54,936 nucleotides of DNA from an uncultured bacterium (GTDB taxonomy: Bacteria > Bipolaricaulota > Bipolaricaulia > RBG-16-55-9 > DRJF01). Both the position numbers and the translations under genes were made by a program. Below, piece after piece: positions 24,324 to 34,585 of this stretch; position 1 is the first letter of the stretch; each line of letters begins with the position of its first letter. The notes beneath the pieces were generated by a model. That model saw nothing but the letters and a program-made list of their open reading frames with translations. It did no database searches and was not told where the DNA came from. The DNA is taken from positions 1-54,936 of the forward strand of contig CAJXGD010000009.1 in assembly GCA_913053845.1 (NCBI GenBank), read 5' to 3'.

Positions 24324-26968
24324 TTCGCACTCAGGAAAATGACTGCTCCGATGAGGAGCTCTACCGGCTGCTCCATCCCTGGGTGGCCGACTGGTTTCGC
24401 AGCTCTTTTCAAACTTTCAGCCCACCGCAGCGTGGAGCCATCCCCCTGATCCAGGCGCGCCAGAACTGTCTCATCTCGGCGCCTACCGGCTCCGGCAAGA
24501 CCCTTTCCGCCTTTCTGGCCGTCCTGAGCGAGCTGGTGAGCCTCTCCGAGCGTGGCCGGTTGGAGGAGCGCATCTATGCCATCTATATCTCGCCCCTGAA
24601 AGCCCTGGGCAATGATATCGAGCGCAATCTCAATGAGCCATTGCGGGCCATCACTCGATTGGCTGGGCGAGAGCTGGGCATCCGCCTGGCGGTGCGCACC
24701 GGCGACAGCACCGCTTACCAAAAACAGCGAATGCTACACAATCCTCCGCATATTTTGATCACCACTCCGGAATCGCTGGCGATCAGTCTGACTGCAAAAG
24801 GCTTCTCTCGGCATCTCACCCAGGTCCAATGGGTGATCGTCGATGAGATACATGCCTTGGCCGAGAACAAGCGCGGCACCCATCTGGCGCTCTCGCTGGA
24901 GCGACTGCAAGAGCTCGGCGACTTCACCCGGGTGGGCCTCTCGGCGACCATTAACCCCCTCGAAGAGGTAGCCAAGTTTCTGGTGGGCCGCCGCTGGGGG
25001 CGCGAGCTGGCCGAGGTCGCCCCGGCTGGAGCCGATCCCTGGCGCGATTGCTGGATAGTAGACCGTCGCTTCGATAAACAGCTTGATCTGCAAGTACTCA
25101 GCCCGGTGACAGATTTTATTCGCGCCTCGGCCGAGCAGTTGAGCGGCAATCTCTACGGGTTGCTCCATCGCCTGATCGCAGCGCACCGCACCACGCTGAT
25201 CTTTACCAACACCCGCTCCGGCACCGAGCGGGTGGTCCATTTCCTCAAGGAGCACTATCCTCGCTATACAAAGCTCATCGGCGCCCATCACGGCTCGCTC
25301 TCCAAGGAGCTGCGTCAGCAGATCGAAGGACAGCTCAAGGAGGGCAAATTACGGGTGGTGGTCTGCTCTACTTCGCTGGAGCTGGGCATTGACATCGGCT
25401 ACATAGACCTGGTGATTCTCCTCGGCTCGCCCAAGAGCGTCACCCGCGCCCTACAACGGGTGGGCCGCTCCGGCCACAAGCTGCACGATCGGGTGATGGG
25501 GCGCATTCTGGTCACCGGCCGCGACGATCTGGTCGAGTGCGCCGTGATGCTAAAATGTGCCATGGAGCACCAGCTCGACCGGCTGCACATCCCCACCAAT
25601 GCGCTCGACGTCTTGGCCCAGCAGATCTTCGGCCTACTGATGGACCGGCGTTACTATCTCGAAGACCTCTGGGAGCTGGTCACCCGTGCTTATCCCTATG
25701 CCACGCTCGATTATGCTGACTTCGAGCGGGTGTTGGAGTATCTGGCCGGCGAATACAGCTCGCTGGAGGATCGCTGGGTCTACGCCAAGATTTATTATGA
25801 CCGAGAGCAACGGCTGATCGGCAAGCGCGGCCGGCTGGCGCGGGTGATCTACATGACCAACGTGGGGACGATTCCCGATGAGTCCTATATCACCGTCAAG
25901 GTGGGCGAGCGGCGCATCGGCCAGATCGAAGAGTCGTTTCTAGAACGCTTGCGCAAGGGCGACATATTCGTGCTGGGCGGCTCCGGTTATCGCTTTCGCT
26001 ATTCGCGGGGGATGACCGTGCAGGTCGAGCCGGCCAGCGGGCGCAGTCCCACCGTGCCCTCCTGGTACTCGGAGATGCTGCCGCTCAGCTTCGGCCTGGC
26101 GCTGGAGATCCAGGGCTTTCGCGCGCAGTTGTCCCAGATGTTCGCCCGCGGTGAGCCGGGGGAGGTCATCCGTAAGTTCATCAAGAACTATCTCTATCTG
26201 GACCGGCAGGGGGTCGAGTCGCTCTGGCGCTACTTCGCCGAGCAGCAGCGCTATGCTCAGATACCCCACCGGCACAAGATCCTGATCGAGTACTATCAGG
26301 AGGAGCTGCACCCGGAGCTCTGGCGCAGCCCGATCAAGACCTGGGTGATCTTTCATACCCTGTTCGGTCGGAGGGTGAACGACGCGCTCAGCCGAGCGCT
26401 GGCCTGGCTGATTGCCCGTCGTGAGGATCAGGACGTGGAGATCGGCATAACCGATCACGGTTTTTATCTGGCCTATGAGGGCCAAATCAAAGTGATGGAA
26501 GCCTTTGAGCTCCTCAAAGATCGCCCGTTGCGCGAGGTGCTGCGCGACGCCCTGGCCGACTCGGAGATCCTCAAGCGCCGCTTCCGCCACTGCGCCACCC
26601 GCTCGCTGATGATCCTGCGCAACTATAAAGGGCGGCATAAGTCGGTGGGTCGCCAGCAGATGAAGTCGCTGATTTTGCAGAGCCTGGTGCTGCGCATGGA
26701 CGAGTATTTCCCGGTTTTGCAGGAGGCCTATCGCGAGGTACTGGAAGACGCCATGGACATCGAGAATGCGGAGCGGGTGCTGGCCGAGATTCGGGCCGGG
26801 GTGATCGAGATACAGGGTCAGGTCAGCGCCACCCCTAGCCCCTTTGCCTTTCACATTGTGATGCAGGGTCGCTCCGATCTGGTGAAAGCCGAAGACCGCC
26901 AAGCTTTCCTGCTGCGGATGTACCGACAATTGTTGGAGCAGAAGGCCGAGGCGTCAGGTGCGAGATAG
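24320..26968 (+). CDS. Lhr-type DEAD/DEAH-box helicase
   Basis: ATP-dependent superfamily 2 helicase of 882 aa matching the Lhr core. Walker A SAPTGSGKT (near residue 57), DEIHAL (near 174), SATI, the helicase C-lobe motif VVCSTSLELGIDIG and QRVGRSGH (near 379), then the winged-helix and DUF1998-like-free Lhr C-terminal region (YMTNVGTIPDESYITVKVG, RYSRGMTVQVEPASGR). Involved in nucleic-acid repair or remodelling in related bacteria. ATGA overlap with rlpA makes them co-translated, an unexpected functional pairing. Confidence 0.88.
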   Translation: MIRTQENDCSDEELYRLLHPWVADWFRSSFQTFSPPQRGAIPLIQARQNCLISAPTGSGKTLSAFLAVLSELVSLSERGRLEERIYAIYISPLKALGNDIERNLNEPLRAITRLAGRELGIRLAVRTGDSTAYQKQRMLHNPPHILITTPESLAISLTAKGFSRHLTQVQWVIVDEIHALAENKRGTHLALSLERLQELGDFTRVGLSATINPLEEVAKFLVGRRWGRELAEVAPAGADPWRDCWIVDRRFDKQLDLQVLSPVTDFIRASAEQLSGNLYGLLHRLIAAHRTTLIFTNTRSGTERVVHFLKEHYPRYTKLIGAHHGSLSKELRQQIEGQLKEGKLRVVVCSTSLELGIDIGYIDLVILLGSPKSVTRALQRVGRSGHKLHDRVMGRILVTGRDDLVECAVMLKCAMEHQLDRLHIPTNALDVLAQQIFGLLMDRRYYLEDLWELVTRAYPYATLDYADFERVLEYLAGEYSSLEDRWVYAKIYYDREQRLIGKRGRLARVIYMTNVGTIPDESYITVKVGERRIGQIEESFLERLRKGDIFVLGGSGYRFRYSRGMTVQVEPASGRSPTVPSWYSEMLPLSFGLALEIQGFRAQLSQMFARGEPGEVIRKFIKNYLYLDRQGVESLWRYFAEQQRYAQIPHRHKILIEYYQEELHPELWRSPIKTWVIFHTLFGRRVNDALSRALAWLIARREDQDVEIGITDHGFYLAYEGQIKVMEAFELLKDRPLREVLRDALADSEILKRRFRHCATRSLMILRNYKGRHKSVGRQQMKSLILQSLVLRMDEYFPVLQEAYREVLEDAMDIENAERVLAEIRAGVIEIQGQVSATPSPFAFHIVMQGRSDLVKAEDRQAFLLRMYRQLLEQKAEASGAR

Positions 26969-27002
26969 ACAGTCCACTACCCCAGCGATAGGTTGGTTCT
27001 TC

Positions 27003-27078
27003 TGGTTGCGGGGACCGGATTCGAACCGGCAGCCTCCGGGTTATGAGCCCGACGAGCTTCCTGTTGCTCCACCCCGCA
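27003..27078 (-). tRNA. Initiator tRNA-Met (CAT)
   Basis: Cloverleaf of 76 nt including an encoded CCA. The anticodon loop is CTCATAA, flanked by a stem with three consecutive G-C pairs (GGG/CCC), and the D stem is GAGC/GCTC giving A11-U24; both are hallmarks of initiator tRNA. The T loop is TTCGAAT. Position 1 is T opposite A72, a pair, where most bacteria have a C-A mismatch. Confidence 0.95.
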
Positions 27079-27088
27079 CGTTGAAGGG

Positions 27089-27117
27089 ATTATACCGCGC
27101 CCGACGGGCGACTGCAA
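27089..27117 (-). promoter_or_regulatory. Promoter of initiator tRNA gene
   Basis: TTGCAG (27117-27112), 17-base spacer, TATAAT (27094-27089) on the minus strand, only ten bases before the mature tRNA 5' end. Confidence 0.75.
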
Positions 27118-27219
27118 GGCTCGAATTGTCTCAGCAATAAAGTGCTCGAAACTGGAGGTGAGCTTCAGGGTATTGATGCTCATGCGATCGGTAACGAGAC
27201 CTCACGTTCTTCGACTCGC

Positions 27220-27436
27220 CATGCGGTTGCACCTGATAATCTGGCGTATCCTACAGCAAGCCGGTGTAGCTCTGCTCCCTGGTAATGGGATCGCTGCCCT
27301 AGATGTCTCCAGCTGGGACTGTGCTCATACCAGCCGCTACTACTGCCAACGGGTCAAGCTCAAAATCCGAGCCATTAAAACAACCCTGTGGGTAGATACC
27401 GGAGCCCAGACCATCTGGAACTTTATACCCTGCTAG
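27220..27436 (+). pseudogene. Fragment of an IS5/ISH-like DDE transposase
   Basis: Short frame ending at 27436 that encodes LDVSSWDCAHTSRYYCQR followed by IKTTLWVDTGAQTIWNF. The pattern (D-[ST]-[TS]-[GW]-x5-SRYY, then KTT-x-[LV]VD) matches the middle of IS5-group/haloarchaeal-type transposases. Both ends of the gene are missing, and no inverted repeats are evident. An old insertion relic. Confidence 0.5.
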
Positions 27437-27620
27437 GCGGCCTGGCCGTGTGCGCCTGAGGCTTAGCTTACTTCACGGTCATTCGCCCCACCCGCCGTGA
27501 GCGCCGGCATCACTAACCCGCGAATCCTGCTAGACGGGGGCGCTCTAGCGAGCCTAGAGTGAGCCGTCACCCTCTGGCACGGTTCCCCAGACCCGATCGG
27601 GTTGCGTGTCTCAGTTGGTG

Positions 27621-27886
27621 CACGTGGTGGTCATCGAAGAGAATCACCGGTTCGATCAGATCATCTGATGAGAGTAGCTTCGGCCTCTCCAACCAGATTC
27701 CTGTGGTGGGGTGGAGGCCGGCAGTGCGTCCGGGTCGCTACGACCAGAGGTGGATCACTTCAACGTCATGCGCACTGTGGGCGACGCGCTGGGCCTCGGT
27801 CCGCTGAGCCTTGGAATCTTCGCGATTGGGCGGGAGGCCTTTTTAGGTTATGAGGTTCCCAGCCCGGCTCGATCTCGGCTCTAGTC
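27621..27886 (+). pseudogene. Degraded phosphoesterase-like gene (two fragments)
   Basis: HVVVIEENHRFDQII then a stop (27621-27668) resembles the active-site start of the phosphoesterase/phospholipase C family (compare [18 protein letters not shown] of the intact gene at 46462). From 27756, in another frame, HFNVMRTVGDALGLGPLS resembles the C-terminal end of the same family. The roughly 250 residues in between are gone. Read as a remnant of a deleted exported phosphoesterase; the short matches make this tentative. Confidence 0.4.
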
Positions 27887-28135
27887 CGCCGCTGGCGTCT
27901 CGCTATTGCCCTCGTCTGCCTTTCTCAGCGCCTCGATCACCTGGCCAACCAGCTCCGGCCTCAAGGCGATTCCTTTGCGAGTCGGCTTCCACTCTTCGCC
28001 CGCGTCGTAATAGACCCGAATGTCAACGTACTTATTGCCCTTGAAGGTCGTCCTCTTGACCACGATCTTCTCCCCTTCACTCTTCACGATCTCGGCCAAG
28101 ACCTCATCGCCCGCGTCGCTCTTCTCAACAGTCAT
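27881..28135 (-). CDS. PC4/YdbC-like ssDNA-binding protein
   Basis: Protein of 84 aa matching the C-terminal domain of transcriptional coactivator PC4: KIVVKRTTFKGNKYVDIRVYY followed by EEWKPTRKGIALRPELVG. Members bind single-stranded DNA as dimers and act in transcription or genome maintenance. GGAGG lies eight bases before ATG 28135, and an extended -10 (TGGTATACT) is at 28193-28188 with only a weak -35. Confidence 0.88.
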   Translation of the reverse strand: MTVEKSDAGDEVLAEIVKSEGEKIVVKRTTFKGNKYVDIRVYYDAGEEWKPTRKGIALRPELVGQVIEALRKADEGNSETPAAD

Positions 28136-28187
28136 ATCAGCTACCTCCGATTAAAATCCTGATTAATTTCGGTTGGCTCATGCTTTA

Positions 28188-28196
28188 AGTATACCA
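28188..28196 (-). promoter_or_regulatory. Extended -10 promoter of the PC4-like gene
   Basis: TGG-TATACT on the minus strand (TATACT at 28193-28188). The best -35 match, TTGCAT, is at a 19-base spacing, so recognition probably depends on the extended -10. Confidence 0.45.
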
Positions 28197-28249
28197 CCGG
28201 CAGCGTTGTCCAATGCAATATGAGCACGAGCGCTCCACACTCGAGATGA

Positions 28250-29596
28250 TCAACTAGGTAGCGTGAAGGAGAAGGTCGCTCCCTCTCCCGGCCGGCTCTC
28301 CGCCCAGATGCGCCCTCCGTGGGCCAGGACCAATGCCTGGGCGATCGCCAAGCCCAAGCCAGCCCCTCCGCTGGACCGCGCCCGGGATTTGTCGCCGCGA
28401 TAGAAGCGCTCAAAGATATGGGGCAGCTCCTCGGCAGCGATGCCCGGCCCGCTGTCCGAAACGCTGAATTGCACCTCGTCTTGTCTCACCTGAGCCGAGA
28501 GGCAGATTCGCCCGCCGGCCGGGGTAGCGCGCGCCGCATTGCTCAGCAGGTTAAGCAGCACCTGCTCGAGGCGCTGCGCGTCGGCTTCCAGTTTGGGCAA
28601 GCGGGCCGGCAGCTCCAGCTCGAGGGTGATGCCCTTCTCGGTCAACCGGGATTTGATCGCCAGGCCGGCCTGCGAGAGCAACTGGGCCGGATCGAGTGGG
28701 GCCCGCTCTAAGGAGAGCTCGCCAGCCTCGGCCAGCGCCAGCTCACGGAGATCGCGCACCAGCCGGCTGAGCAGCAGCGTCTTGGCGTGCAGCGCGCTCA
28801 GGTTCTCGTTGGAAGGGGCCAGCACGCCATCAATGAAAGCCTCCAGCCCCCCTTGCACGATCATCAGCGGCGTGCGCAGCTCGTGCGAGACGTCGGCCAG
28901 CATCTGGCGCCGCGCCCGCTCGGAACGCTCCAGATTGGCGGCCATGCGATTGAAAGAGCGCCCCAACTGGCCCAGCTCATCCTCGCGGCGCAGCTCCACC
29001 CGTTGATCCAGCTTGCCCCCGGCAATCCTCTCCGAGGCCCGCGCCAGCGCCCGCAGCGGCCAGGTGACCTGGCGCACCAGTCCGGCCCCAAGCAACAGCG
29101 CCAGCAGCGCCGTCAGACCGCCGGCCAGCAGGATGGCGCGATTGATCGAGCTCATGAAGCCCTGTTCCAGCGGGGAGCCCCCCGGCTGAAAAGGCCCTAT
29201 GAGCAACACTCCCACCGACCGATCTTCCACCTTGATCTGGGTGCCCCGCGCCAGCTCTTCAGGCGAGAGCTGCCGGTCTTTCAACTTGGCCACGGAGCTA
29301 AAACGCACTCGGCCGCTCCGATCGGCCAGCAAGAAGGGTCGCCCCATCCGACGACTCATCAGGATCAGCCAATGCAAATTGAGCTTATCCCAACCGCCCT
29401 GACGGGTATAGTACTCCCCCAGCGCCCCACTCAGCACATGGGCGATGCGGGCGTTGCTGCGCGCACTGAACTCCTCAAAAACCTGAATAATCGCCCGATC
29501 AGCCAGCGAATAACTGATCGCCGAGGCGAGCAGCACGATGATCAGAAACGCACCGATTAGCTTAGCCCCAAATGGTATCTTGCCCCATAAGCGCAT
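28250..29596 (-). CDS. Sensor histidine kinase
   Basis: Two-component kinase of 448 aa. Membrane segments near residues 12-32 and 155-174 enclose an extracytoplasmic sensor of about 120 residues; then a HAMP linker (about 176-225), HisKA with the phospho-acceptor in ADVSHELRTP (H238), and the ATPase domain with NLLSNAARATP, SDSGPGIAAEELPHIFERF and GGAGLGLAIAQAL. ATG 29596 is preferred since AGGTGA precedes it by five bases; a GTG at 29605 is the alternative. It follows its response regulator after 63 bases. The stimulus is unknown. Confidence 0.93.
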   Translation of the reverse strand: MRLWGKIPFGAKLIGAFLIIVLLASAISYSLADRAIIQVFEEFSARSNARIAHVLSGALGEYYTRQGGWDKLNLHWLILMSRRMGRPFLLADRSGRVRFSSVAKLKDRQLSPEELARGTQIKVEDRSVGVLLIGPFQPGGSPLEQGFMSSINRAILLAGGLTALLALLLGAGLVRQVTWPLRALARASERIAGGKLDQRVELRREDELGQLGRSFNRMAANLERSERARRQMLADVSHELRTPLMIVQGGLEAFIDGVLAPSNENLSALHAKTLLLSRLVRDLRELALAEAGELSLERAPLDPAQLLSQAGLAIKSRLTEKGITLELELPARLPKLEADAQRLEQVLLNLLSNAARATPAGGRICLSAQVRQDEVQFSVSDSGPGIAAEELPHIFERFYRGDKSRARSSGGAGLGLAIAQALVLAHGGRIWAESRPGEGATFSFTLPS

Positions 29597-29659
29597 CGAA
29601 GTCACCTCGCAACGTCTGATGATAGCCCAAGAATGTGAAGAAGCGATGAGCGTCCCCGC

Positions 29660-30340
29660 TCAGCCACGGAATCTATAGCCTACACCGTAGACGGTGATAA
29701 TATATTGCGGATCTTCCGGGGAACGCGACAGCTTGCGGCGCAAGTTCTTGACGTGGGCGTCTATGGTGCGCTCGAAGCTCTCATAGGTCGAGCCCTGCAA
29801 GCGCTGCAACAGTTGCAGCCGGCTGAAGACCCGTCCCGGATGCTCGGCCAGAGTGGTCAGCAGCCGAAACTCGGTGGGAGTAAGCGTGAGGGGTTGGCCA
29901 CCTAGGCTGGCCTGGTGGCGCTCGATGTCAATAAGCAACTCGCCACGCTCCAGGCGCTGAGGCTTCTTGGCGGAGCCGAGGCTGCGCCGCAGCACGGCGC
30001 GCACCCGCGAGACCAGCTCGCGCGGACTAAAAGGCTTGACCAGGTAATCATCGGCGCCCAGCTCTAGGCCGGCCACCCGATCGGACTCGCTCACCTTAGC
30101 GGTGAGCATGATGATCGGCACCTGCGAAGTGGCACGCAGCCGACGGGCGACCTCCAGACCGTCCAATTTGGGCAACATCAGGTCGAGCACCACCAGCGCG
30201 GGCTGCACCTCTTGAAAACGCAACAGTGCCTGCTCCCCGTCGCCGGCGCAGGCGACCCGGTAGCCGGCCTGCTGCAAATAGCCGCGCACCAGCTTGACCA
30301 CCCACTCCTCATCGTCAACGACCAAGATCATCTGTGTCAT
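29660..30340 (-). CDS. OmpR/PhoB-family response regulator
   Basis: Protein of 226 aa: receiver domain with the acidic pocket VVDDEEW, phospho-acceptor Asp in LVVLDLMLPKLDG, conserved Lys in MLTAKVSESD and the switch region GADDYLVKPFSPREL, then a C-terminal winged-helix DNA-binding domain (LTPTEFRLLTTLAEHPG, IDAHVKNLRRKLSRSPEDP, VYGVGYRF). Partner of the downstream kinase. GGAGG is four bases before the ATG. It lies 17 bases after murE, so it may be part of the gyrB-murE transcript. Confidence 0.94.
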   Translation of the reverse strand: MTQMILVVDDEEWVVKLVRGYLQQAGYRVACAGDGEQALLRFQEVQPALVVLDLMLPKLDGLEVARRLRATSQVPIIMLTAKVSESDRVAGLELGADDYLVKPFSPRELVSRVRAVLRRSLGSAKKPQRLERGELLIDIERHQASLGGQPLTLTPTEFRLLTTLAEHPGRVFSRLQLLQRLQGSTYESFERTIDAHVKNLRRKLSRSPEDPQYIITVYGVGYRFRG

Positions 30341-30357
30341 AGAACCTCCGGCCAGTT

Positions 30358-31827
30358 CTAGCTGATCAGACCTCGCTCCAACAAGAAGAGCCGATCGTTG
30401 AATGGCAGGACCCGATCGGCGAATATCTGTGTCTCTTCATGACCTTTGCCCGCAATCAGGATCGCCTCACCAGGTCCGCTCAGCTCGAAGGCCCGCAGGA
30501 TGGCCGCCCGGCGATCGGGAATGGTCTCATAATGGTAGGGTAGACCTGCCAGACCGGCGGCGATCTGGGAGATGATCGCCTGAGGATCTTCCTCTTTAGG
30601 GTTATCGCTGGTAATGATGGTGTAATCGCTCAGCCGCCCACTGATCGCCCCCATCAGCGGCCGTTTATAAGGATCGGAGTCACCGCCGCAGCCGAAGACG
30701 GTAATCAGCCTGGTATAAAACGGTTTGAGGGCCAGAATTGCCTGCTCCAGCGAGTCCGGAGAGTGGGCGAAGTCTATGATCACCGTCTGGCCGGATACGG
30801 CACGAAAACGCTCAAAACGCCCGGTTATCCGTCGCACCGACTCGATGCCGGTTTTGATCGCTGCGAGGGAGAGGCCCCGAACTAGACCGACCCCCAGGGC
30901 GGCTAGCGCATTATAGACCGATAGCCGACCGGGGAAATGGCTCGTCAATGGCAGCCGACCTTGGGGAGTATGGGCCAGGAAGCGCACCCCCTGCGGCGAA
31001 AGTTGTAGCTCGTCGGCCCAGATGTCAGAGCGAGCCGAGAGGCCGAAGCGCAGTGTTTGAGCCCGCGTAGCCTGGCAAACCTGCCGCCCATAAGAATCAT
31101 CTCCGTTGACCAGCGCGGTGGCCTCCGGTTCCAGGGATTGAAATAGCCTGAGCTTGGCCGCCAAATAGTCGGCGAATCCACTGTAGTAATCAAAATGATC
31201 CTGGCTGAGATTGGTAAAGACCGCCAGATCAAAGTGGCAGCCGCTCACCCGCTCCAGCGAGAGCGCGTGCGCCGAGACCTCCAAGATCAGATGGGTGTGG
31301 CCGCTTTGCCACGCTTGCCAGGCGAGCTGCTGAATCTGTGGGGACTCCGGGGTGGTGCAGCTCAGGCCGCGTCGGCAGGCGTTGCTAACCGTGGAGATCA
31401 GCTCAGTTTGCGCCGTGCCGAGCACCGCGGCGCTCAGGTGGGCCACAGAGGTCTTGCCCTTGGTGCCGGTGATCCCCACCGTAAAGAGCCGCCGAGTGGG
31501 AAAGCGGTAAAAAGCACAGGCCAACTCGGCCAGCGCGCGGCGGGCATTGACCACGCGCAGATAAGGCACATCATCGGGAAGCTCAGGCTGTGGAGTTTGG
31601 CCCACAACGGCTCCGGCTCCGCTTTGCAGCGCTGCGCCGATGTACTCCCCGCCGTCATGATGATAACCGGGAATGGCCACGAAAAGATCGCCCGGCTGCA
31701 CCTGCCGCGAATCGTAGGCGATGCCGCTGATCTCCAGCTTAGGCAGCGCGGCGTGCGCCCAGAGGCCGGCAGAGTGCAAGCTCTCGGCCAATTGCCTCAA
31801 GTTGGCTCTCGGTCGTTTGGCTGACAT
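30358..31827 (-). CDS. murE: UDP-N-acetylmuramoyl-tripeptide synthetase MurE
   Basis: Cytoplasmic Mur ligase of about 489 aa adding the third residue of the peptidoglycan stem. ATP loop GITGTKGKTS, carbamoylated-lysine region YLAAKLRLF, VFTNLSQDHFDYY, and the C-terminal IIDFAHSPDSLEQ and LIAGKGHE. The specificity motif that reads DNPR in meso-diaminopimelate enzymes reads DNPK here (SDNPKEEDP), so the amino acid added is uncertain. ATG 31827 is taken as start; TTG at 31839 is possible. It sits 40 bases after gyrB on the same strand. Confidence 0.92.
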   Translation of the reverse strand: MSAKRPRANLRQLAESLHSAGLWAHAALPKLEISGIAYDSRQVQPGDLFVAIPGYHHDGGEYIGAALQSGAGAVVGQTPQPELPDDVPYLRVVNARRALAELACAFYRFPTRRLFTVGITGTKGKTSVAHLSAAVLGTAQTELISTVSNACRRGLSCTTPESPQIQQLAWQAWQSGHTHLILEVSAHALSLERVSGCHFDLAVFTNLSQDHFDYYSGFADYLAAKLRLFQSLEPEATALVNGDDSYGRQVCQATRAQTLRFGLSARSDIWADELQLSPQGVRFLAHTPQGRLPLTSHFPGRLSVYNALAALGVGLVRGLSLAAIKTGIESVRRITGRFERFRAVSGQTVIIDFAHSPDSLEQAILALKPFYTRLITVFGCGGDSDPYKRPLMGAISGRLSDYTIITSDNPKEEDPQAIISQIAAGLAGLPYHYETIPDRRAAILRAFELSGPGEAILIAGKGHEETQIFADRVLPFNDRLFLLERGLIS

Positions 31828-31867
31828 GGCCCGAATCAAGTGGCCGGCCTGGGAAACTTCGCTAGGC

Positions 31868-33814
<1,947 letters not shown>

Positions 33815-33822
33815 TTATCCGA

Positions 33823-33851
33823 ATTGTAACATATTGACCTGCGCACTTCAA
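33823..33851 (-). promoter_or_regulatory. Promoter of gyrB
   Basis: TTGAAG (33851-33846), 17-base spacer, TACAAT (33828-33823) on the minus strand, giving an untranslated leader of roughly 40 bases before the proposed start. Confidence 0.55.
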
Positions 33852-33991
33852 AGGTTGGCGGTCGCCTCTGTGATGGACCATAGAGACCGGTACCAGGATG
33901 AGCAAGGGAATAACCCGTATTCCTAGGCATTTCTACCTCCTACTGGTCACCTTAAAGCACTAACATGGTCATGTACTGGCCCGCCGACCGT

Positions 33992-34021
33992 TTGTCTGCC
34001 GGGCGGGCGATCACTTATACT
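33992..34021 (+). promoter_or_regulatory. Possible promoter of the molybdenum hydroxylase genes
   Basis: TTGTCT (33992-33997), 18-base spacer, TATACT (34016-34021), 67 bases before the Fe-S subunit start. Together with the gyrB promoter this accounts for most of the 300-base gap from 33779 to 34087, which holds no gene. Confidence 0.45.
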
Positions 34022-34087
34022 CCTATGCATACGCGCTCGGCCGGCCAGACCCGGAGAGCAATTTGCGCCTAAAGGGGGAGAGTTCGG

Positions 34088-34585
34088 TTGGAAGCTGAAA
34101 AAACAGTATTACGGCTCAAAATCAACGGCGAGATATTTGACCTCGTGGCTCCGGTGCACAAGAGCTTGTTAGAAGTGCTGCGCGAGGAATTGGGGCTTAC
34201 CGGTACTAAACACGGCTGCGAGCTGGGCGAATGCGGCACCTGCACGGTGTTGGTCAATGGGAGACCCGTGCTGTCCTGCCTGACCTTGCCCATTGAGGTA
34301 CAGGGCCAAGAGATCACTACCATCGAAGGGGTGGCCCATAACGGCCGACCACATCCCTTGCAAACCGCCTTCACCGAACTGGGCGCGGCGCAGTGCGGCT
34401 ACTGCACGCCGGGCATGATCTTGACTGCCAAGGCGCTGCTAGAGCAAACACCCCACCCCAGTCGCGAGCAGATTCAGGAGGCGCTCTCCGGCAATCTTTG
34501 CCGCTGCACCGGTTATCTGAAAATCTTTGAGGCGGTCGAGCTGGCCGCCGCACAGCTCGGGCGGAGCGAAGGAGGCAACGCATGA
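34088..34585 (+). CDS. Molybdenum hydroxylase, 2Fe-2S subunit
   Basis: Small subunit of a xanthine dehydrogenase-family enzyme, 165 aa. A plant-type [2Fe-2S] ferredoxin domain (HGCELGECGTCTVLVNG plus C at VLSC) is followed by the helical 2Fe-2S domain (QCGYCTPGM, then NLCRCTGY). It carries electrons from the molybdenum site. TTG start with GGGGGAG upstream. The stop overlaps the large-subunit ATG by four bases. Confidence 0.93.
   Translation: MEAEKTVLRLKINGEIFDLVAPVHKSLLEVLREELGLTGTKHGCELGECGTCTVLVNGRPVLSCLTLPIEVQGQEITTIEGVAHNGRPHPLQTAFTELGAAQCGYCTPGMILTAKALLEQTPHPSREQIQEALSGNLCRCTGYLKIFEAVELAAAQLGRSEGGNA

Noticed and set aside
25940-26929. Antisense open frame of 329 codons inside the Lhr-type helicase
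   Set aside because: A shadow of a high-GC codon pattern; low-complexity composition and no motif, while the plus strand has complete helicase motifs.
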